Of a stretch of DNA of 33,336 nt, positions 8,426 to 17,639 are shown piece by piece. This DNA comes from Gemmata massiliana. GTDB lineage: Bacteria; Planctomycetota; Planctomycetia; Gemmatales; Gemmataceae. The notes under the pieces are model-generated. The model had not been told where the DNA came from and did no database searches. It saw only the letters and a program-made list of their open reading frames with translations. The position numbers and the translations under genes are program-made. The stretch covers positions 532,346 through 565,681 of the forward strand of contig HG799467.1 in assembly GCA_000531095.1 (NCBI GenBank), in the 5' to 3' direction. How positions within the stretch are numbered: the first letter of the stretch is position 1; each line of letters opens with the position of its first letter.

Positions 8426-8686
8426 GAGGGCGCAACCGGGTCGAACGGATCATAACCGCACACCGGGACGCGATCCGTTCCCGCTCGGGACTCCGCGCCT
8501 CGTCCACGTGTTCCACTCCGGGGCGGGTGCCGAACTTATGTCAGACTCTCGATCCGTTCCGGGTTCCGTGTCACCCCTGCTCATTTCCTGGTGGCGCCCG
8601 CAACGGCCGCTTGCGGACCGACTCGCACCCTCGGACCGGGGGCGTCATTGTTTTGAACGGGGACACTGTAACAAAAGGAGCCCGAG
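8426..8686. other. Gap between the IS and the kinase gene
   Basis: About 260 bases without a convincing gene. It ends in the kinase ribosome binding site. If the kinase gene once formed one operon with the sigma pair, this stretch plus 7458-7518 is what remains of the original spacer. I see no clear promoter motif. Confidence 0.3.
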
Positions 8687-11600
8687 ATGGGCGACCGAAC
8701 TCCCATCGATGATCCGTTCCGCAAGCTCTTCCGGGGCGCGGTCAAGGAGTACCTGGCACGTTTCCCGCTCGGCGGAGGGCCCGCGCCGGACGATTGGGCA
8801 ACGAACTGGTGCGATCGTTACCCGCCCGAGCTCTCCCGGGACCTGAACGGGTACCACGAGGGCCGAAAAGAGGCGCGGGCGCGGGCCGATCGAGGGGAGG
8901 CCGAGGCGATCCCCGCGCCCGCCGGTACGCTGGCCGACGTGGAGTTCAGCGGGGATCAGAAGGAAGGGGCGATGGGTGTCGTGTTCCGCGGGCGGGACCG
9001 GTTCCTGAACCGAACGGTTTGTGTCAAGCGACCGAAAGGCGAGTTCGCGACCGACCGGTGGTACCAGTGGCGCAGCTACCGGGAGGCCCAAATCCTCGGC
9101 AGCCTGCAGCACCCGAACATCCCCCCGGTCTACCGGTTCGGCCGGGACGCCGACGGCACCCCGTTCTTCGTCATGAAGTGGGTCGAGGGCACCACACTCG
9201 CGGACCGAGCCGAAGGGGCCCGCGGTCGCGAGCGTTTCGGCCGGTTGGTTGACATCTTCTTGCAGGTGTGCCGGGCGGTCGGGTACGCCCACACGGCCGG
9301 GGTCCTCCACCGGGACCTGAAACCGACGAACGTGATGGTGGAACCGGACGACGCGGTGTACGTCGTGGACTGGGGCATCGGGACGCTGATCGACGCGGAA
9401 GCGGGGGGCACGGCCGCGGGCCCAACTGCGCCTTCGCGAAGCGACTCGGGCCCGTCCGGGACCCCGGCGTTCCGGGCACCGGAGCAAGAGGCCGCCCGGG
9501 CGGCCCTCCTGCCCGCGGCCGACGTGTTCGGGTTGGGCGGGATCCTGTGTCACATCATGACCGGGCACGCGCCGGGGTGGGCCGGGGGGGAGCGGGGACT
9601 GACCGACGGTAGGGCCAGTCCGGTGCGGACGCAACTGGCGGCCCACGAGCGCGAGCACCCGGAACTGGTGGCCCTCGCGCTGGCGTGTTTAGCGAAGGAA
9701 CCGGGCCGCCGCCCCGCCGACGGGAACGCGGTCGCCCGGGCCGTGCAGGACTACTTGAACGGGATCACGGAGCGGCTCATTCGGGCGAACGCGGAAGCCG
9801 CCCAGCGGGTCGTGGACGCGCACAAGGCGGCGGCTCGTCGCCGGGTGCGGAACGTGCTGATCGTTTCCGCGTTCCTCATCGCGGGCGGCGCGGGGTACGG
9901 TGCTTTGGCCCGGGGCGAGCGACGCGCGCGCAACGGGGACGCGGTGGGGAATCTCGTCGCACACGCCGAACAATCGATCGGGAACGGCGACCCGGCCACG
10001 TGCGAGGTCGACCTGGCCGAGATCGACCGGCGCCTCCCCGAGGGCGGGGCCGACGCGCACCGGGACCGAGTCGAACGGTGCCGGACGAACCTGGCCCTCG
10101 TGCGTGGCCTGAACCGCGTCGATACGGTCCGGTGGATGCCCGTGGACGGGCATTATCCCACGGCGGGGGCGGTTGCGGCGCAGTGGGAGGGCGCCTGCCG
10201 AAGGTTCGGGATCGAGCCGGGAAAGAACCCGGCACGGGAGGACGCGCAGCGTGTCACCACGTCCCTGGCGCAGAACCGGCTCCTGGGCGCGCTGGACCTG
10301 TGGCTGGTGAACGAACCGACGGCGGGATTGCGGGACGTATTAAGTGCGGCCGATCCGGACACATACCGGGGGGCGGTGCGCGCCGCGGTTCTGGCCGAGC
10401 ACGGGAGCGAACTCGCGCACCTGGCGGGCCGGCGCGAAGCCCTGGAGCAACCGCCCTGGTTCGCGGCCGTGCTCGGCCAGATCCCGGCGATTGACCGGGT
10501 CCGGAGGAGAGAAATATTGGAACTGGCCCTCCGAAACGCGCCCGGTGACCTGAACTTGTTGATGGCCCTCGGGGAGACGTACCCGATCAACCAGCGAGCG
10601 GGGGCGGAGCACCGGGTCCGGTGGGCGCAGGCGGTGGTGGCGGCGAACCCGGGGAGCGTCGCGGCCCGTAACGCCTTGGGAATCGCACTGAGAGATTCCG
10701 GGGACCTCGACGGGGCCATCCGGGAGTGTGCCATTGCCACCAAGCTCGACCCGAAGTACGCGGTCCCGCACCACAACCTGGGGGCCGCGTTGTTCGCCAA
10801 ATCGCAACGGAACGCGGGAACTGAATTCGCCAAACCGTTACGGACCGCGGCCACGGCCGCGTACGAAGAGGCTCTCCGGCTCGAACCCCGGTTCCCCCAG
10901 GCGCGGAACGGGTTGGGGAACGTTCATAAGGAAAACAACGATCCCGACGGGGCCGTCCGCGAGTACGCGGCCGCCATCGCACTCGACCCGAAATACGCCC
11001 ACCCGCACTACGGCCTCGGGGACGTTCTGAAAGAAAGGGGCGAGTTCGCCGGGGCCATCGACGAGTACGAGATCGCCATCGCGCTCGCCCCCGACTTCGC
11101 TCCCCTTTACGTCGCTCTGGGGGACGTACTGGCCGCTTGTGGCGATCTCGACCGGGCCGTTGAGGAGTACCGGGCGGCCGTCAAACTCGCCCCGGAGAAC
11201 GCCGGGTTCCGCAACAACTTGGGAAACGCTTTGGGGGCTGCGAATGACCCCGATGGGGCGATCGGGGAGTACCGGGCCGCGGTCGAACTCGCCCCGGAGA
11301 ACGCCGGGTACCGGAACAACTTGGGCAACGCACTCAAGAGCCAGAACGAACTCGCCGGGGCCGTTCGGGAGTACACCGCGGCCATCAAACTCGATCCGCA
11401 TTACGCCGACCCGTACCACGGATTGGGGAACGCCCTGTTCGAGAAGGGGAACCGCGTCGGTGCGCGGCTCGCGTATGAACAGGCCGCTCGGCTCAAGAGT
11501 CGTATCTCGGCCACGTACACGAACTTGGCCATCATACTGACCGAGGACGAGAGCCCGTACGCTGCGCGTCAGGTGCTCCTCGCGGGCCTCCAAGTGGATC

Positions 11601-11959
11601 CCCGGTTCCGCGCAGCTTTCCGTTACGATTTGGCCTGTATCACGTGTTTGGTTGCGAGCGGGCGTGTCAAGGACGCGCCGGAACAGATCGATCCGCGCGC
11701 GTTGCGCCGGGAGGTTCTGACGCTGTTAACGGACGAATTGGCGTTCCAGGAGCAATTCGCAGCACAACCGGTGAACCGGTCACTCGTCCAGCAAACCGTA
11801 TCGCAATGGTTGCGCGATGGGGACCTGATGCCGGTCCGAGATATCGAAGCGCTTCCGGCCGACGAGCGGCCCCCCTGGGATCAATTTTGGTCGCGCGTGC
11901 GCGCCCTCCAGAAGGCGACCGCGCCGGCCGTTGCTCCGGCGCCGCGTCTCGTGAAATGA
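8687..11959 (+). CDS. Membrane Ser/Thr protein kinase with C-terminal TPR repeats
   Basis: A 1090-aa Hanks-type kinase. Order: an N-terminal region (1-84); kinase domain about 85-355 with a glycine loop (KEGAMGVVF), catalytic Lys K114 in CVKRP, catalytic loop HRDLKPTN starting at H208, metal-binding D228 in VVDWG (DWG replaces DFG, common in this group) and APE at 264-266; one transmembrane helix at about 387-406 (VLIVSAFLIAGGAGYGAL); a linker; then TPR repeats from about 640 to 990 for protein binding. All catalytic residues are present. The kinase should sit in the cytoplasm with the TPR part on the other side of the membrane. The start has AAAGGAG seven bases upstream, and a terminator follows the stop. 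It probably belongs functionally with the ECF sigma factor at 5540, although an IS now lies between. Confidence 0.9.
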   Translation: MGDRTPIDDPFRKLFRGAVKEYLARFPLGGGPAPDDWATNWCDRYPPELSRDLNGYHEGRKEARARADRGEAEAIPAPAGTLADVEFSGDQKEGAMGVVFRGRDRFLNRTVCVKRPKGEFATDRWYQWRSYREAQILGSLQHPNIPPVYRFGRDADGTPFFVMKWVEGTTLADRAEGARGRERFGRLVDIFLQVCRAVGYAHTAGVLHRDLKPTNVMVEPDDAVYVVDWGIGTLIDAEAGGTAAGPTAPSRSDSGPSGTPAFRAPEQEAARAALLPAADVFGLGGILCHIMTGHAPGWAGGERGLTDGRASPVRTQLAAHEREHPELVALALACLAKEPGRRPADGNAVARAVQDYLNGITERLIRANAEAAQRVVDAHKAAARRRVRNVLIVSAFLIAGGAGYGALARGERRARNGDAVGNLVAHAEQSIGNGDPATCEVDLAEIDRRLPEGGADAHRDRVERCRTNLALVRGLNRVDTVRWMPVDGHYPTAGAVAAQWEGACRRFGIEPGKNPAREDAQRVTTSLAQNRLLGALDLWLVNEPTAGLRDVLSAADPDTYRGAVRAAVLAEHGSELAHLAGRREALEQPPWFAAVLGQIPAIDRVRRREILELALRNAPGDLNLLMALGETYPINQRAGAEHRVRWAQAVVAANPGSVAARNALGIALRDSGDLDGAIRECAIATKLDPKYAVPHHNLGAALFAKSQRNAGTEFAKPLRTAATAAYEEALRLEPRFPQARNGLGNVHKENNDPDGAVREYAAAIALDPKYAHPHYGLGDVLKERGEFAGAIDEYEIAIALAPDFAPLYVALGDVLAACGDLDRAVEEYRAAVKLAPENAGFRNNLGNALGAANDPDGAIGEYRAAVELAPENAGYRNNLGNALKSQNELAGAVREYTAAIKLDPHYADPYHGLGNALFEKGNRVGARLAYEQAARLKSRISATYTNLAIILTEDESPYAARQVLLAGLQVDPRFRAAFRYDLACITCLVASGRVKDAPEQIDPRALRREVLTLLTDELAFQEQFAAQPVNRSLVQQTVSQWLRDGDLMPVRDIEALPADERPPWDQFWSRVRALQKATAPAVAPAPRLVK
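11164..11367 (+). repeat. Two near-identical 102-bp tandem TPR units in the kinase gene
   Basis: Two consecutive 102-bp (34-codon) units, 11164-11265 and 11266-11367, encode almost the same TPR: EYRAAVKLAPENAGFRNNLG and EYRAAVELAPENAGYRNNLG. Identity extends to most synonymous sites in the first 65 bases, so this looks like a recent tandem duplication in an older TPR array. The register continues more loosely into the next unit at 11368. Confidence 0.8.
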
Positions 11960-11988
11960 TCCCGGCCGGAAGCAAGGATAAGACTGAT

Positions 11989-12029
11989 CGAACCGGACCG
12001 AGCACGTCTCCGTCCGGTTCGTGTTTTTT
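11989..12029 (+). terminator. Rho-independent terminator of the kinase gene
   Basis: CGAACCGGAC (11989-11998) pairs perfectly with GTCCGGTTCG (12012-12021) across a 13-base loop and is followed by TGTTTTTT. It begins 29 bases after the kinase stop codon. Stem, spacing and T-run are all typical. Confidence 0.9.
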
Positions 12030-12076
12030 GCCTCGGGCGAGTGGGAGTGAGCTTCTGCAATAAGCGTAGTTGACGG

Positions 12077-12100
12077 CCCGTCCCGAGATCGCGGGTCGGG
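12077..12100. terminator. Possible hairpin between convergent genes
   Basis: CCCGTCCCG and CGGGTCGGG (9-base arms, one mismatch, 6-base loop) form a GC-rich hairpin between the kinase terminator and the end of the minus-strand gene at 12191. On the plus strand it is followed by TTCATTT. It could serve as a second or minus-strand terminator, but the T-run is poor. Confidence 0.35.
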
Positions 12101-12190
12101 TTCATTTAGATTGAACGCTTTGGGCCTTATTTTTCGGCGCCATATCGACCGTTGACGATGGGTTCCGAGTCCGAGCGAAGGCGGTTTCCG

Positions 12191-12721
12191 CTATTCGCTC
12201 GGGCGGAGAAATATCGGTGCGATCGTCTCAAGCCACTCACGCAATCCTTCGTGCTCGTCGAATTCGCCCACTTCAATACCGTCGATCGTCGGCTCGTTCC
12301 TCGGCGCCCGGCGCAGTTCGTCTTCGTCCATTTCGCGGACCCATAACACCCGGTGCCGCTGGATCCCGCGGTCGGTCAGGTTGACGGCACCTTGGTTCAC
12401 GAACGCGTCGAGATTGCTGCCCCGGATCAGTACCAAGTTTACCGTATCTCCCGTGAATTTGAGTAGAATTCCAACGGACGGGTTGTACTTGCACGGGCCG
12501 AGCAGGCTGTACGGGTACCACTCGCGGTTCCCGTTGCGGAACCGGAGTTCCAGCATCAGCGCCTTGTCGCGCGTTCCCCGAACGAAGCCAAAAGCGGGAC
12601 ACGCTTCCTCATCGCTTCCCTCTGATTCGATTTCTTTGAGTAGCGCTCGCGGGCGCTTGTCGGCAAGATTTTCCAGCAGGGCGTGGGGATCGAACCCGCG
12701 CGTCCCGGTCTTATCGCTCAT
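12191..12721 (-). CDS. Hypothetical protein encoded with the relaxase
   Basis: A 176-aa soluble protein starting MSDKTGTRGFDPHALLENLA. The middle is rich in beta-type patterns (KALMLELRFRNGNREWYPYS, VGILLKFTGDTVNLVLIRGS) and the C terminus is acidic. I do not recognise the family. The start ATG 12721 lies inside the relaxase gene: the two overlap by 11 bases (ATGAGCGATAA), and GGGAGG sits six bases before the ATG. Translation is therefore probably coupled to the relaxase, and a role in DNA processing or mobilisation is likely from context only. The upstream in-frame extension to 12754 has no comparable signal. Confidence 0.7.
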   Translation of the reverse strand: MSDKTGTRGFDPHALLENLADKRPRALLKEIESEGSDEEACPAFGFVRGTRDKALMLELRFRNGNREWYPYSLLGPCKYNPSVGILLKFTGDTVNLVLIRGSNLDAFVNQGAVNLTDRGIQRHRVLWVREMDEDELRRAPRNEPTIDGIEVGEFDEHEGLREWLETIAPIFLRPSE

Positions 12722-15407
12722 GTCGAGCCTCCCACAGCGGTTCGGTTCGCTCACGATCTGCCGAATGCGGTGCGTGAATCCGGTTGAACGTCAACTGCCG
12801 GCGCAGGTACGTCAGGTGCCGGTTGAGGCGCTGCCTGAAGGGACTCCACCGGTTCCGCCCGTGCACAAGGTCCACGGCCGAGAGCGGATCGTCGGGCTTC
12901 TGGGCAATTGTTGCGAGTTCCTTTTTGCTATCGGTAAAGAGCACAACCTCGTCGCGGCCGCGTGTCGCAGCCACGTACAAGGAGCGCTGGCTCATCGCGG
13001 GTAATGATTGGCTCGACAACCCGACGAACACCTTGTCGACGGTCTTACCTTGGGCTGCATGGCTCGTAACTGCATACCCGTGCGTCAAATGTACGCCGTT
13101 GTTCGCTCCGATCACCCAACCGTGATCGATCACGACATCGCCCTTCGGGGTGAATCCCCGAACCGTGTAGAGTGCACCATTATCGAGTCGGTGTTTCCCG
13201 TCCCGGGTGCGGCAGTTGGACGTTACCCGCACGCGGTCCCCGACTGCAACCGTGAGGGTGGTGGGGCGGAACACTTCAAACCGGTCGGCGTAGGTGGTCG
13301 GCACACTTGCCCCCTCTGTGACCACGACGCGAGAACCGTTCGTAATTCCCGGGGCGTTCTGGTGGTAGAGGAGCAAGTCGCCGGCTTCGTAGTTCGACCC
13401 GTCGCGCTTTTGGGCATCGGTGAAATGCGCCGGGATCCAAGCGGCAAGCGTGCGTTCCTCACCCAGTTTGCCCTGGGCCTTAAGTGCATTGCGAACACCC
13501 TGAGTGATCAGCGATAGCTCGGCGTGGGTCGGCGCGACGATGAGGGCCGATTTGTTCCCGCCGCCGCGTTTCTTCTCCTGCACCGCGGCCAAATACGCCT
13601 CGGCCAGCGCCTGATACCGCTCGGTATCGGGCACCTCACGTATCCAGCCAAGTCGGTCGAGCATGGCGAGCCCTTCCGCTGTCTTGCCTTCGCTCAGCGC
13701 CGCTGCAATCTTGCGGTAGTCTTTTTTCTGGCGGACGATTTCGGTGACTTCGGCGACGGGCAACCCGGCTTTCTCTTCCAAAAGCTTGAGCAACTGGCCA
13801 CGGCTTACGCTCCGGTGCTGGCGGGAATCCCCAAGAATGACGATACGCGCATCTTGTTCTTTCGCGATGTTAAACAAGGCCAGGGCGTCTTTTGCGCCGA
13901 GTAAGCTGGCTTCGTCGAGCAAAATGACGCCGGACCGCGCCCGCTGCTGCATCGCTTGATCCTTAAGGAACCGGGCTACCGTGTCCGCACCCGTGAAACC
14001 CGCTTCTTCACGCAGTACGCCGCGGCTGGCGCCGGCAGACGGGGCGAGGGCCACGCACGGCTTGCCCAGTTCGCTCAGGGCGTCGCCGAGTTCTTGTTCG
14101 AGCGTTGTTTTACCCGTGCCGGCTGCCCCGCGCACGAGGATAAGGCGGTCGCGTGAGCCGAGAATGTGGCAAACCGCGGCCTGCTGCCCATCATTGAGCC
14201 AGGTCCGCTTCACGGCACGATCGGAAGCGCCAAGCGGCCGAAACTTACCCCGTCCCCGGCGCGCGAAATCGATGACCCGCTGCTCCTCGGCCAGAACCGA
14301 CGCCGTAGTGGCAAGGTCCCGCCCGTCCCGCCGGTCGCGGATCAATGGCCGGTTGGCGAGTTCGGCCTGCACGCCCTCGATCGTGACATGTCCTAACCCG
14401 TATTTCAGGGCCTCGGTCACGAGATCGCGTTCTGTGGCGACGGACTTGCGCGCGAAGACGTGCTCCAGTGCGTAATCAACCGCACCCCGCTCGTCGCGCT
14501 GAGGGCGGGGCGTGGGCACAGTGCGGCTCTGTACACGTTTGAGGGACTCTCGCTCGGCCGGGCTCAACCGATCAGCCCACAACTTCTGGAGTTCGGCCCA
14601 GGTGAACGTGTGATCTTTCTTCTCGCGTGTAGCCGCCCCGAGTTTGTCCTTGATCTTGGGGTTAGTGATGCCCAGTTCCGCGGCCTTGTCTTCGATCTCT
14701 TTCGTTCGGCGTGAGAAGCGCTTGAGGGTCGCAGTCGAAAGGCCCGTGAGCTCGAAATCGTCCCGCTTGCGCTCGATCGCGTATCCCAGGTCCTGGAGTT
14801 TGTTCGCCAGTCGCGCCCGAAACACCGCTTGGTGATACGGGGCGCTGGCTTTCAACTCGCGGAACTGGCCCGCCTTCCACTGCCGTTCTTCATCATCCCA
14901 AGTCGAATTAAATACGAAGCAGTGTGCGTGAAGTTGCGGGTCCGGGACACCGTCGACCGGCCGCGACGTGGTGTGGACGAACTCGGCCCAAACCATGTTG
15001 CCCGTCGCGCGCTCCGCGTCCTGCCCTCGCTTGCGCACCCGGGTCTTCATCTCGCGTTCGATGTCGTGCATGGTCTCGTCGACCGCCGCCCGAAACGCAG
15101 TGGCGATGTCGGCATCGCCGGCGAGTGCGTAAATAAGCGAGACGCTCTTGGGGACGCTGAACGTGAAGTCGTACCCGACCGTGCGATCGGTGCGGGTACG
15201 GGCGGTGAGTTGCTTCCCGGTGGCCGGGTCGAGGTTATCACACAGGTGGTCGAAGGCGTGTTGATCGACCGTTCCTTGCAAGCCCAACCGGCGCGCACCG
15301 TCGCCGCCCCACAGACCGACGGTTTCCAGTCCCTCGGTGTAGTAATCGGCGCGCGTATAATACGTCTTGGCGCCTTCGGCGCTGGTTTGTTGGGTGATCC
15401 GGAGCAT
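12711..15407 (-). CDS. MobF-family conjugative relaxase-helicase (TrwC/TraA type)
   Basis: An 898-aa protein that nicks oriT, stays bound to the 5' end and unwinds the transferred strand. Relaxase domain about 1-280: paired tyrosines Y16-Y17 and Y22-Y23 in KTYYTRADYY, and the three-histidine site formed by H145 with H160 and H162 in DPQLHAHCFVFN. Helicase domain: Walker A GAAGTGKT at 427-434, VILLDEAS at 494-501, GDSRQHRSVSRG from 526, and near the C terminus TSHAAQGKT and YVAATRGRDEVVLF. Length is typical of compact MobF proteins. All catalytic residues are kept and the frame is intact, so it should be functional. The start ATG 15407 lacks a strong ribosome binding site. Its usual partner, the coupling protein, lies 10 kb away on the same strand and is broken. 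Confidence 0.93.
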   Translation of the reverse strand: MLRITQQTSAEGAKTYYTRADYYTEGLETVGLWGGDGARRLGLQGTVDQHAFDHLCDNLDPATGKQLTARTRTDRTVGYDFTFSVPKSVSLIYALAGDADIATAFRAAVDETMHDIEREMKTRVRKRGQDAERATGNMVWAEFVHTTSRPVDGVPDPQLHAHCFVFNSTWDDEERQWKAGQFRELKASAPYHQAVFRARLANKLQDLGYAIERKRDDFELTGLSTATLKRFSRRTKEIEDKAAELGITNPKIKDKLGAATREKKDHTFTWAELQKLWADRLSPAERESLKRVQSRTVPTPRPQRDERGAVDYALEHVFARKSVATERDLVTEALKYGLGHVTIEGVQAELANRPLIRDRRDGRDLATTASVLAEEQRVIDFARRGRGKFRPLGASDRAVKRTWLNDGQQAAVCHILGSRDRLILVRGAAGTGKTTLEQELGDALSELGKPCVALAPSAGASRGVLREEAGFTGADTVARFLKDQAMQQRARSGVILLDEASLLGAKDALALFNIAKEQDARIVILGDSRQHRSVSRGQLLKLLEEKAGLPVAEVTEIVRQKKDYRKIAAALSEGKTAEGLAMLDRLGWIREVPDTERYQALAEAYLAAVQEKKRGGGNKSALIVAPTHAELSLITQGVRNALKAQGKLGEERTLAAWIPAHFTDAQKRDGSNYEAGDLLLYHQNAPGITNGSRVVVTEGASVPTTYADRFEVFRPTTLTVAVGDRVRVTSNCRTRDGKHRLDNGALYTVRGFTPKGDVVIDHGWVIGANNGVHLTHGYAVTSHAAQGKTVDKVFVGLSSQSLPAMSQRSLYVAATRGRDEVVLFTDSKKELATIAQKPDDPLSAVDLVHGRNRWSPFRQRLNRHLTYLRRQLTFNRIHAPHSADRERTEPLWEARHER

Positions 15408-16384
15408 GCGCCATCATAAGCACCCGGACCGGGGAGTAAATCATTTCGTGCAGGACGAGGAAAATCAGTGACTTTCACAACCGGGACGGGTTGTCGCGAG
15501 TGGTGTGGCGGTACGCTACATCAGGTCATTGGCCCGGAAATTCCGCGCCCGCACAAAGGGATCGAAGGAGCGGGCGACATGGGGAGTGGTCGGCTCGGGC
15601 CGTTTGGTCGAACGAGATTTCACTGGGTGGACACATCCGAACTCAGCGTGATTCCCAAATCGGTTTTAATCGGGCGGAACCGAGGGAGCGGTCAGGCCCA
15701 CGGTACCTCGACCCGCCGTGAGTCGGCAGGTCGCCTGGTCGGGCAGATGACATGTCTCCCCGCCCGCTCCATTCCTGCACCTCACGATTCCAAGGACGGA
15801 GCCGAACTCGCACGCATGCGATGACCCAGTACGCACATTCTGAGGTTATTAACGCTATTCCTGGATTGGTGTTACGGTCGAGTTGTAGACAGCAACGTAA
15901 CAAGGGGACACGACCGAATTGCAGCGGATCGCGGACCCGGAAACGGTGGCCGTGATCCGGGAACTGGACCGGCAGAACCGGCGCACGATGGAACAGGAGA
16001 TCTGGGCTTGACTCGTCGAGACGCCAACTCATACAAGGGGCAATTGCTTGCCCAGCTTTCCCGGGAGTGAGCCAAGCACCTTGCGCAGTTTGGGAAATTG
16101 TCGGATAGCACCATCGGAATCCGGGCCGAGCACGAGGCTCGGTGGTGACTGTGCTCGTCTCGTGCGGGGTAGCCAAGCCGTTTTTGGTCGAGCCCGAGCC
16201 CGACACGCCGGCCCTGCACTCGCTCCTATTGGCCCCTGAACTTATCGCACTCGACAACACCTCAGCCATCACCCGCAACGTGCGCAACTGCGAACTGCGC
16301 CGCCTCACCGCTGAACGAGAGCTGAGTTCGTGGTGGATGTTCTTGCACCTGGGAATTTGCGCCGGACTGCGAACCGCATTTCTC
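15408..16384. other. Gene-poor region upstream of the relaxase, possible oriT location
   Basis: No convincing gene in almost 1 kb. Long open frames occur on both strands but read like noise. For MobF systems oriT usually lies near the relaxase gene, so this is the place to look. A small inverted repeat ACAACC-GGGACG-GGTTGT at 15477-15494, 70 bases upstream of the relaxase start, is a weak candidate for an oriT hairpin. At 15919-16011 a 30-codon stretch from TTG reads LQRIADPETVAVIRELDRQN then RRTMEQEIWA and stops; it is protein-like and may be the tail of a lost gene. Confidence 0.35.
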
Positions 16385-16434
16385 CGGACACGTGCCCCAC
16401 GCCCGTATTCCCACGGGCGTGGGGCACGTGTCCG
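16385..16434. repeat. Perfect long hairpin (21-bp arms, 6-base loop)
   Basis: Bases 16386-16406 and 16413-16433 are perfect reverse complements, separated by the loop ATTCCC. One more C-G pair (16385/16434) extends the stem to 22. The arms contain CACGTG and CCCCACGCCCG. No T-run follows on either side, so it is not a standard terminator. It lies close to the point where the GC-rich plasmid-like DNA gives way to the AT-richer cluster. Cruciform, recombination site, repetitive hairpin element or RNA structure are all possible. Confidence 0.9.
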
Positions 16435-17606
16435 AATACCCGGCAATACGAAGGTATTGATGGTTGGCAACGGAGCGTAACTATCACTCGTCCAGACCGC
16501 CATGACTATCATTCATCCCCTGCTTCTGCAGACGGCTGATGCAGCCACAGCAGACGGATTCACACAACAACGGCCTTCGGTTGGCCGCTGTGCGCTCGGA
16601 ATCGACGGAGACGAACTATCTTCCAGTCCGTGTCGGGATCAACAGAAGCATCGCGAGGCGGGCCGTGGAGGTGTGCGGGGTGTATCACGTTTCAGACCGC
16701 GGGCAAAGTGCCCTTGCTCCACTGCCAGACGCGATCTTGTGCGTCCGAGTCACCGTATGGGTATGAATATGGTTCGCAATTGCAATTCGAGCGGGTACAC
16801 GCTGGCAACCTTCGCGTCAGCAAACCGCCACCTCGTCGCCGGACTGCACGTTGTGCGAAGTCGTGTTGAACGAAGACTCGATATTAGCGATGCGAAGGGC
16901 AACGACAAATGATGTGCGGAAGCAAGGAAACGTTGCAAGTCGGTCGCTCACAAGCGCCTACAAAAAAACACCTGCAAATTTCGTGAACCAGATTGACAGG
17001 GCCTAGTTGGCGAGAGATTATACCACCCTACAATGCAGGCCTAGCAACGAAAGTCGACGCTTGCAAGCTCATGACCGTGTAGGTTATCAAAAATAAGGAA
17101 CTGTAATTAAGATGTTTGCTAAAGCGTAATGCCGATTCGCTGTCTCCTTCATAATCTCTTTCGAGACACTCTGAAGTGAGTTCCGATTAAACGCCGGCGG
17201 TAGAGCCGTGGCCCGGCTACAGTCGGTAATGCGTTCCCACCGGACGTGCGAGGCGGCCGTGAAGTTGTTCCTCTCGATTTAGGACCCAATGCACCACGCA
17301 CAGCGTGCCGTACCCGAGTCGTGGATCTCTGTTATCGTCCCAGTAATCCGCGGGGCCAGCCTGCTGCCTTGCGCGCTCGCCTTGGTCTGGGATCGGGAGT
17401 CGCGGGCGAGTGATGGGCGTGGCGAGGGGGCTGGTTCTGGAAATTCATATGGCTTTGCGGAACGGGGCCGGGCGCGCCCCGTAGCTTGGTCGCATGATGC
17501 TTAGGAAATTGCTGAGACTACAGCTAGGCCAAAGGCCTATGAGAAGGAAGCGTAAATGCTCCCTTTAAGTGGCAAGCACCGGAAGGAATATTTGCACAAC
17601 GCGAAT
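16435..17606. other. Gene-poor stretch at the junction of two compositional regions
   Basis: About 1.2 kb without a gene I can support. Several open frames overlap between 16500 and 16910 but none shows a motif or a ribosome binding site. At 17205-17282 a short frame reads VARLQSVMRSHRTCEAAVKL before a stop and may be a decayed coding fragment. Small inverted repeats are present: ACGGGGC and GCCCCGT at 17462-17468 and 17476-17482, and TAGGCC-AAA-GGCCTA at 17525-17539. GC content falls over this interval. Confidence 0.4.
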
Positions 17607-17636
17607 TTGACATCACTGTTCTTAAATAGTGATAAT
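17607..17636 (+). promoter_or_regulatory. Strong sigma-70-type promoter with an inverted repeat between the boxes
   Basis: A perfect -35 box TTGACA (17607-17612) is followed after 18 bases by GATAAT (17631-17636), five of six matches to the -10 consensus; TGATAA at 17-base spacing is the alternative. Between them ATCACT (17612-17617) and AGTGAT (17628-17633) are perfect inverted repeats ten bases apart, overlapping the -10 box, as expected for a repressor operator. Transcription would start near 17643 and lead into the small cysteine-rich gene at 17703. Confidence 0.65.
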
Positions 17637-17639
17637 AAT

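Noticed and set aside
7515-8429. Target-site duplication of the IS5 element
   Set aside because: Bases directly outside the two inverted repeats do not match over 2-4 positions.
6796-8463. 555-codon minus-strand open frame
   Set aside because: It crosses the IS border and is antisense to two genes; its length is explained by high GC content.
15643-16512. 289-codon minus-strand open frame in the gene-poor region
   Set aside because: No domain, no ribosome binding site and a noise-like composition; it also runs through the 21-bp hairpin.
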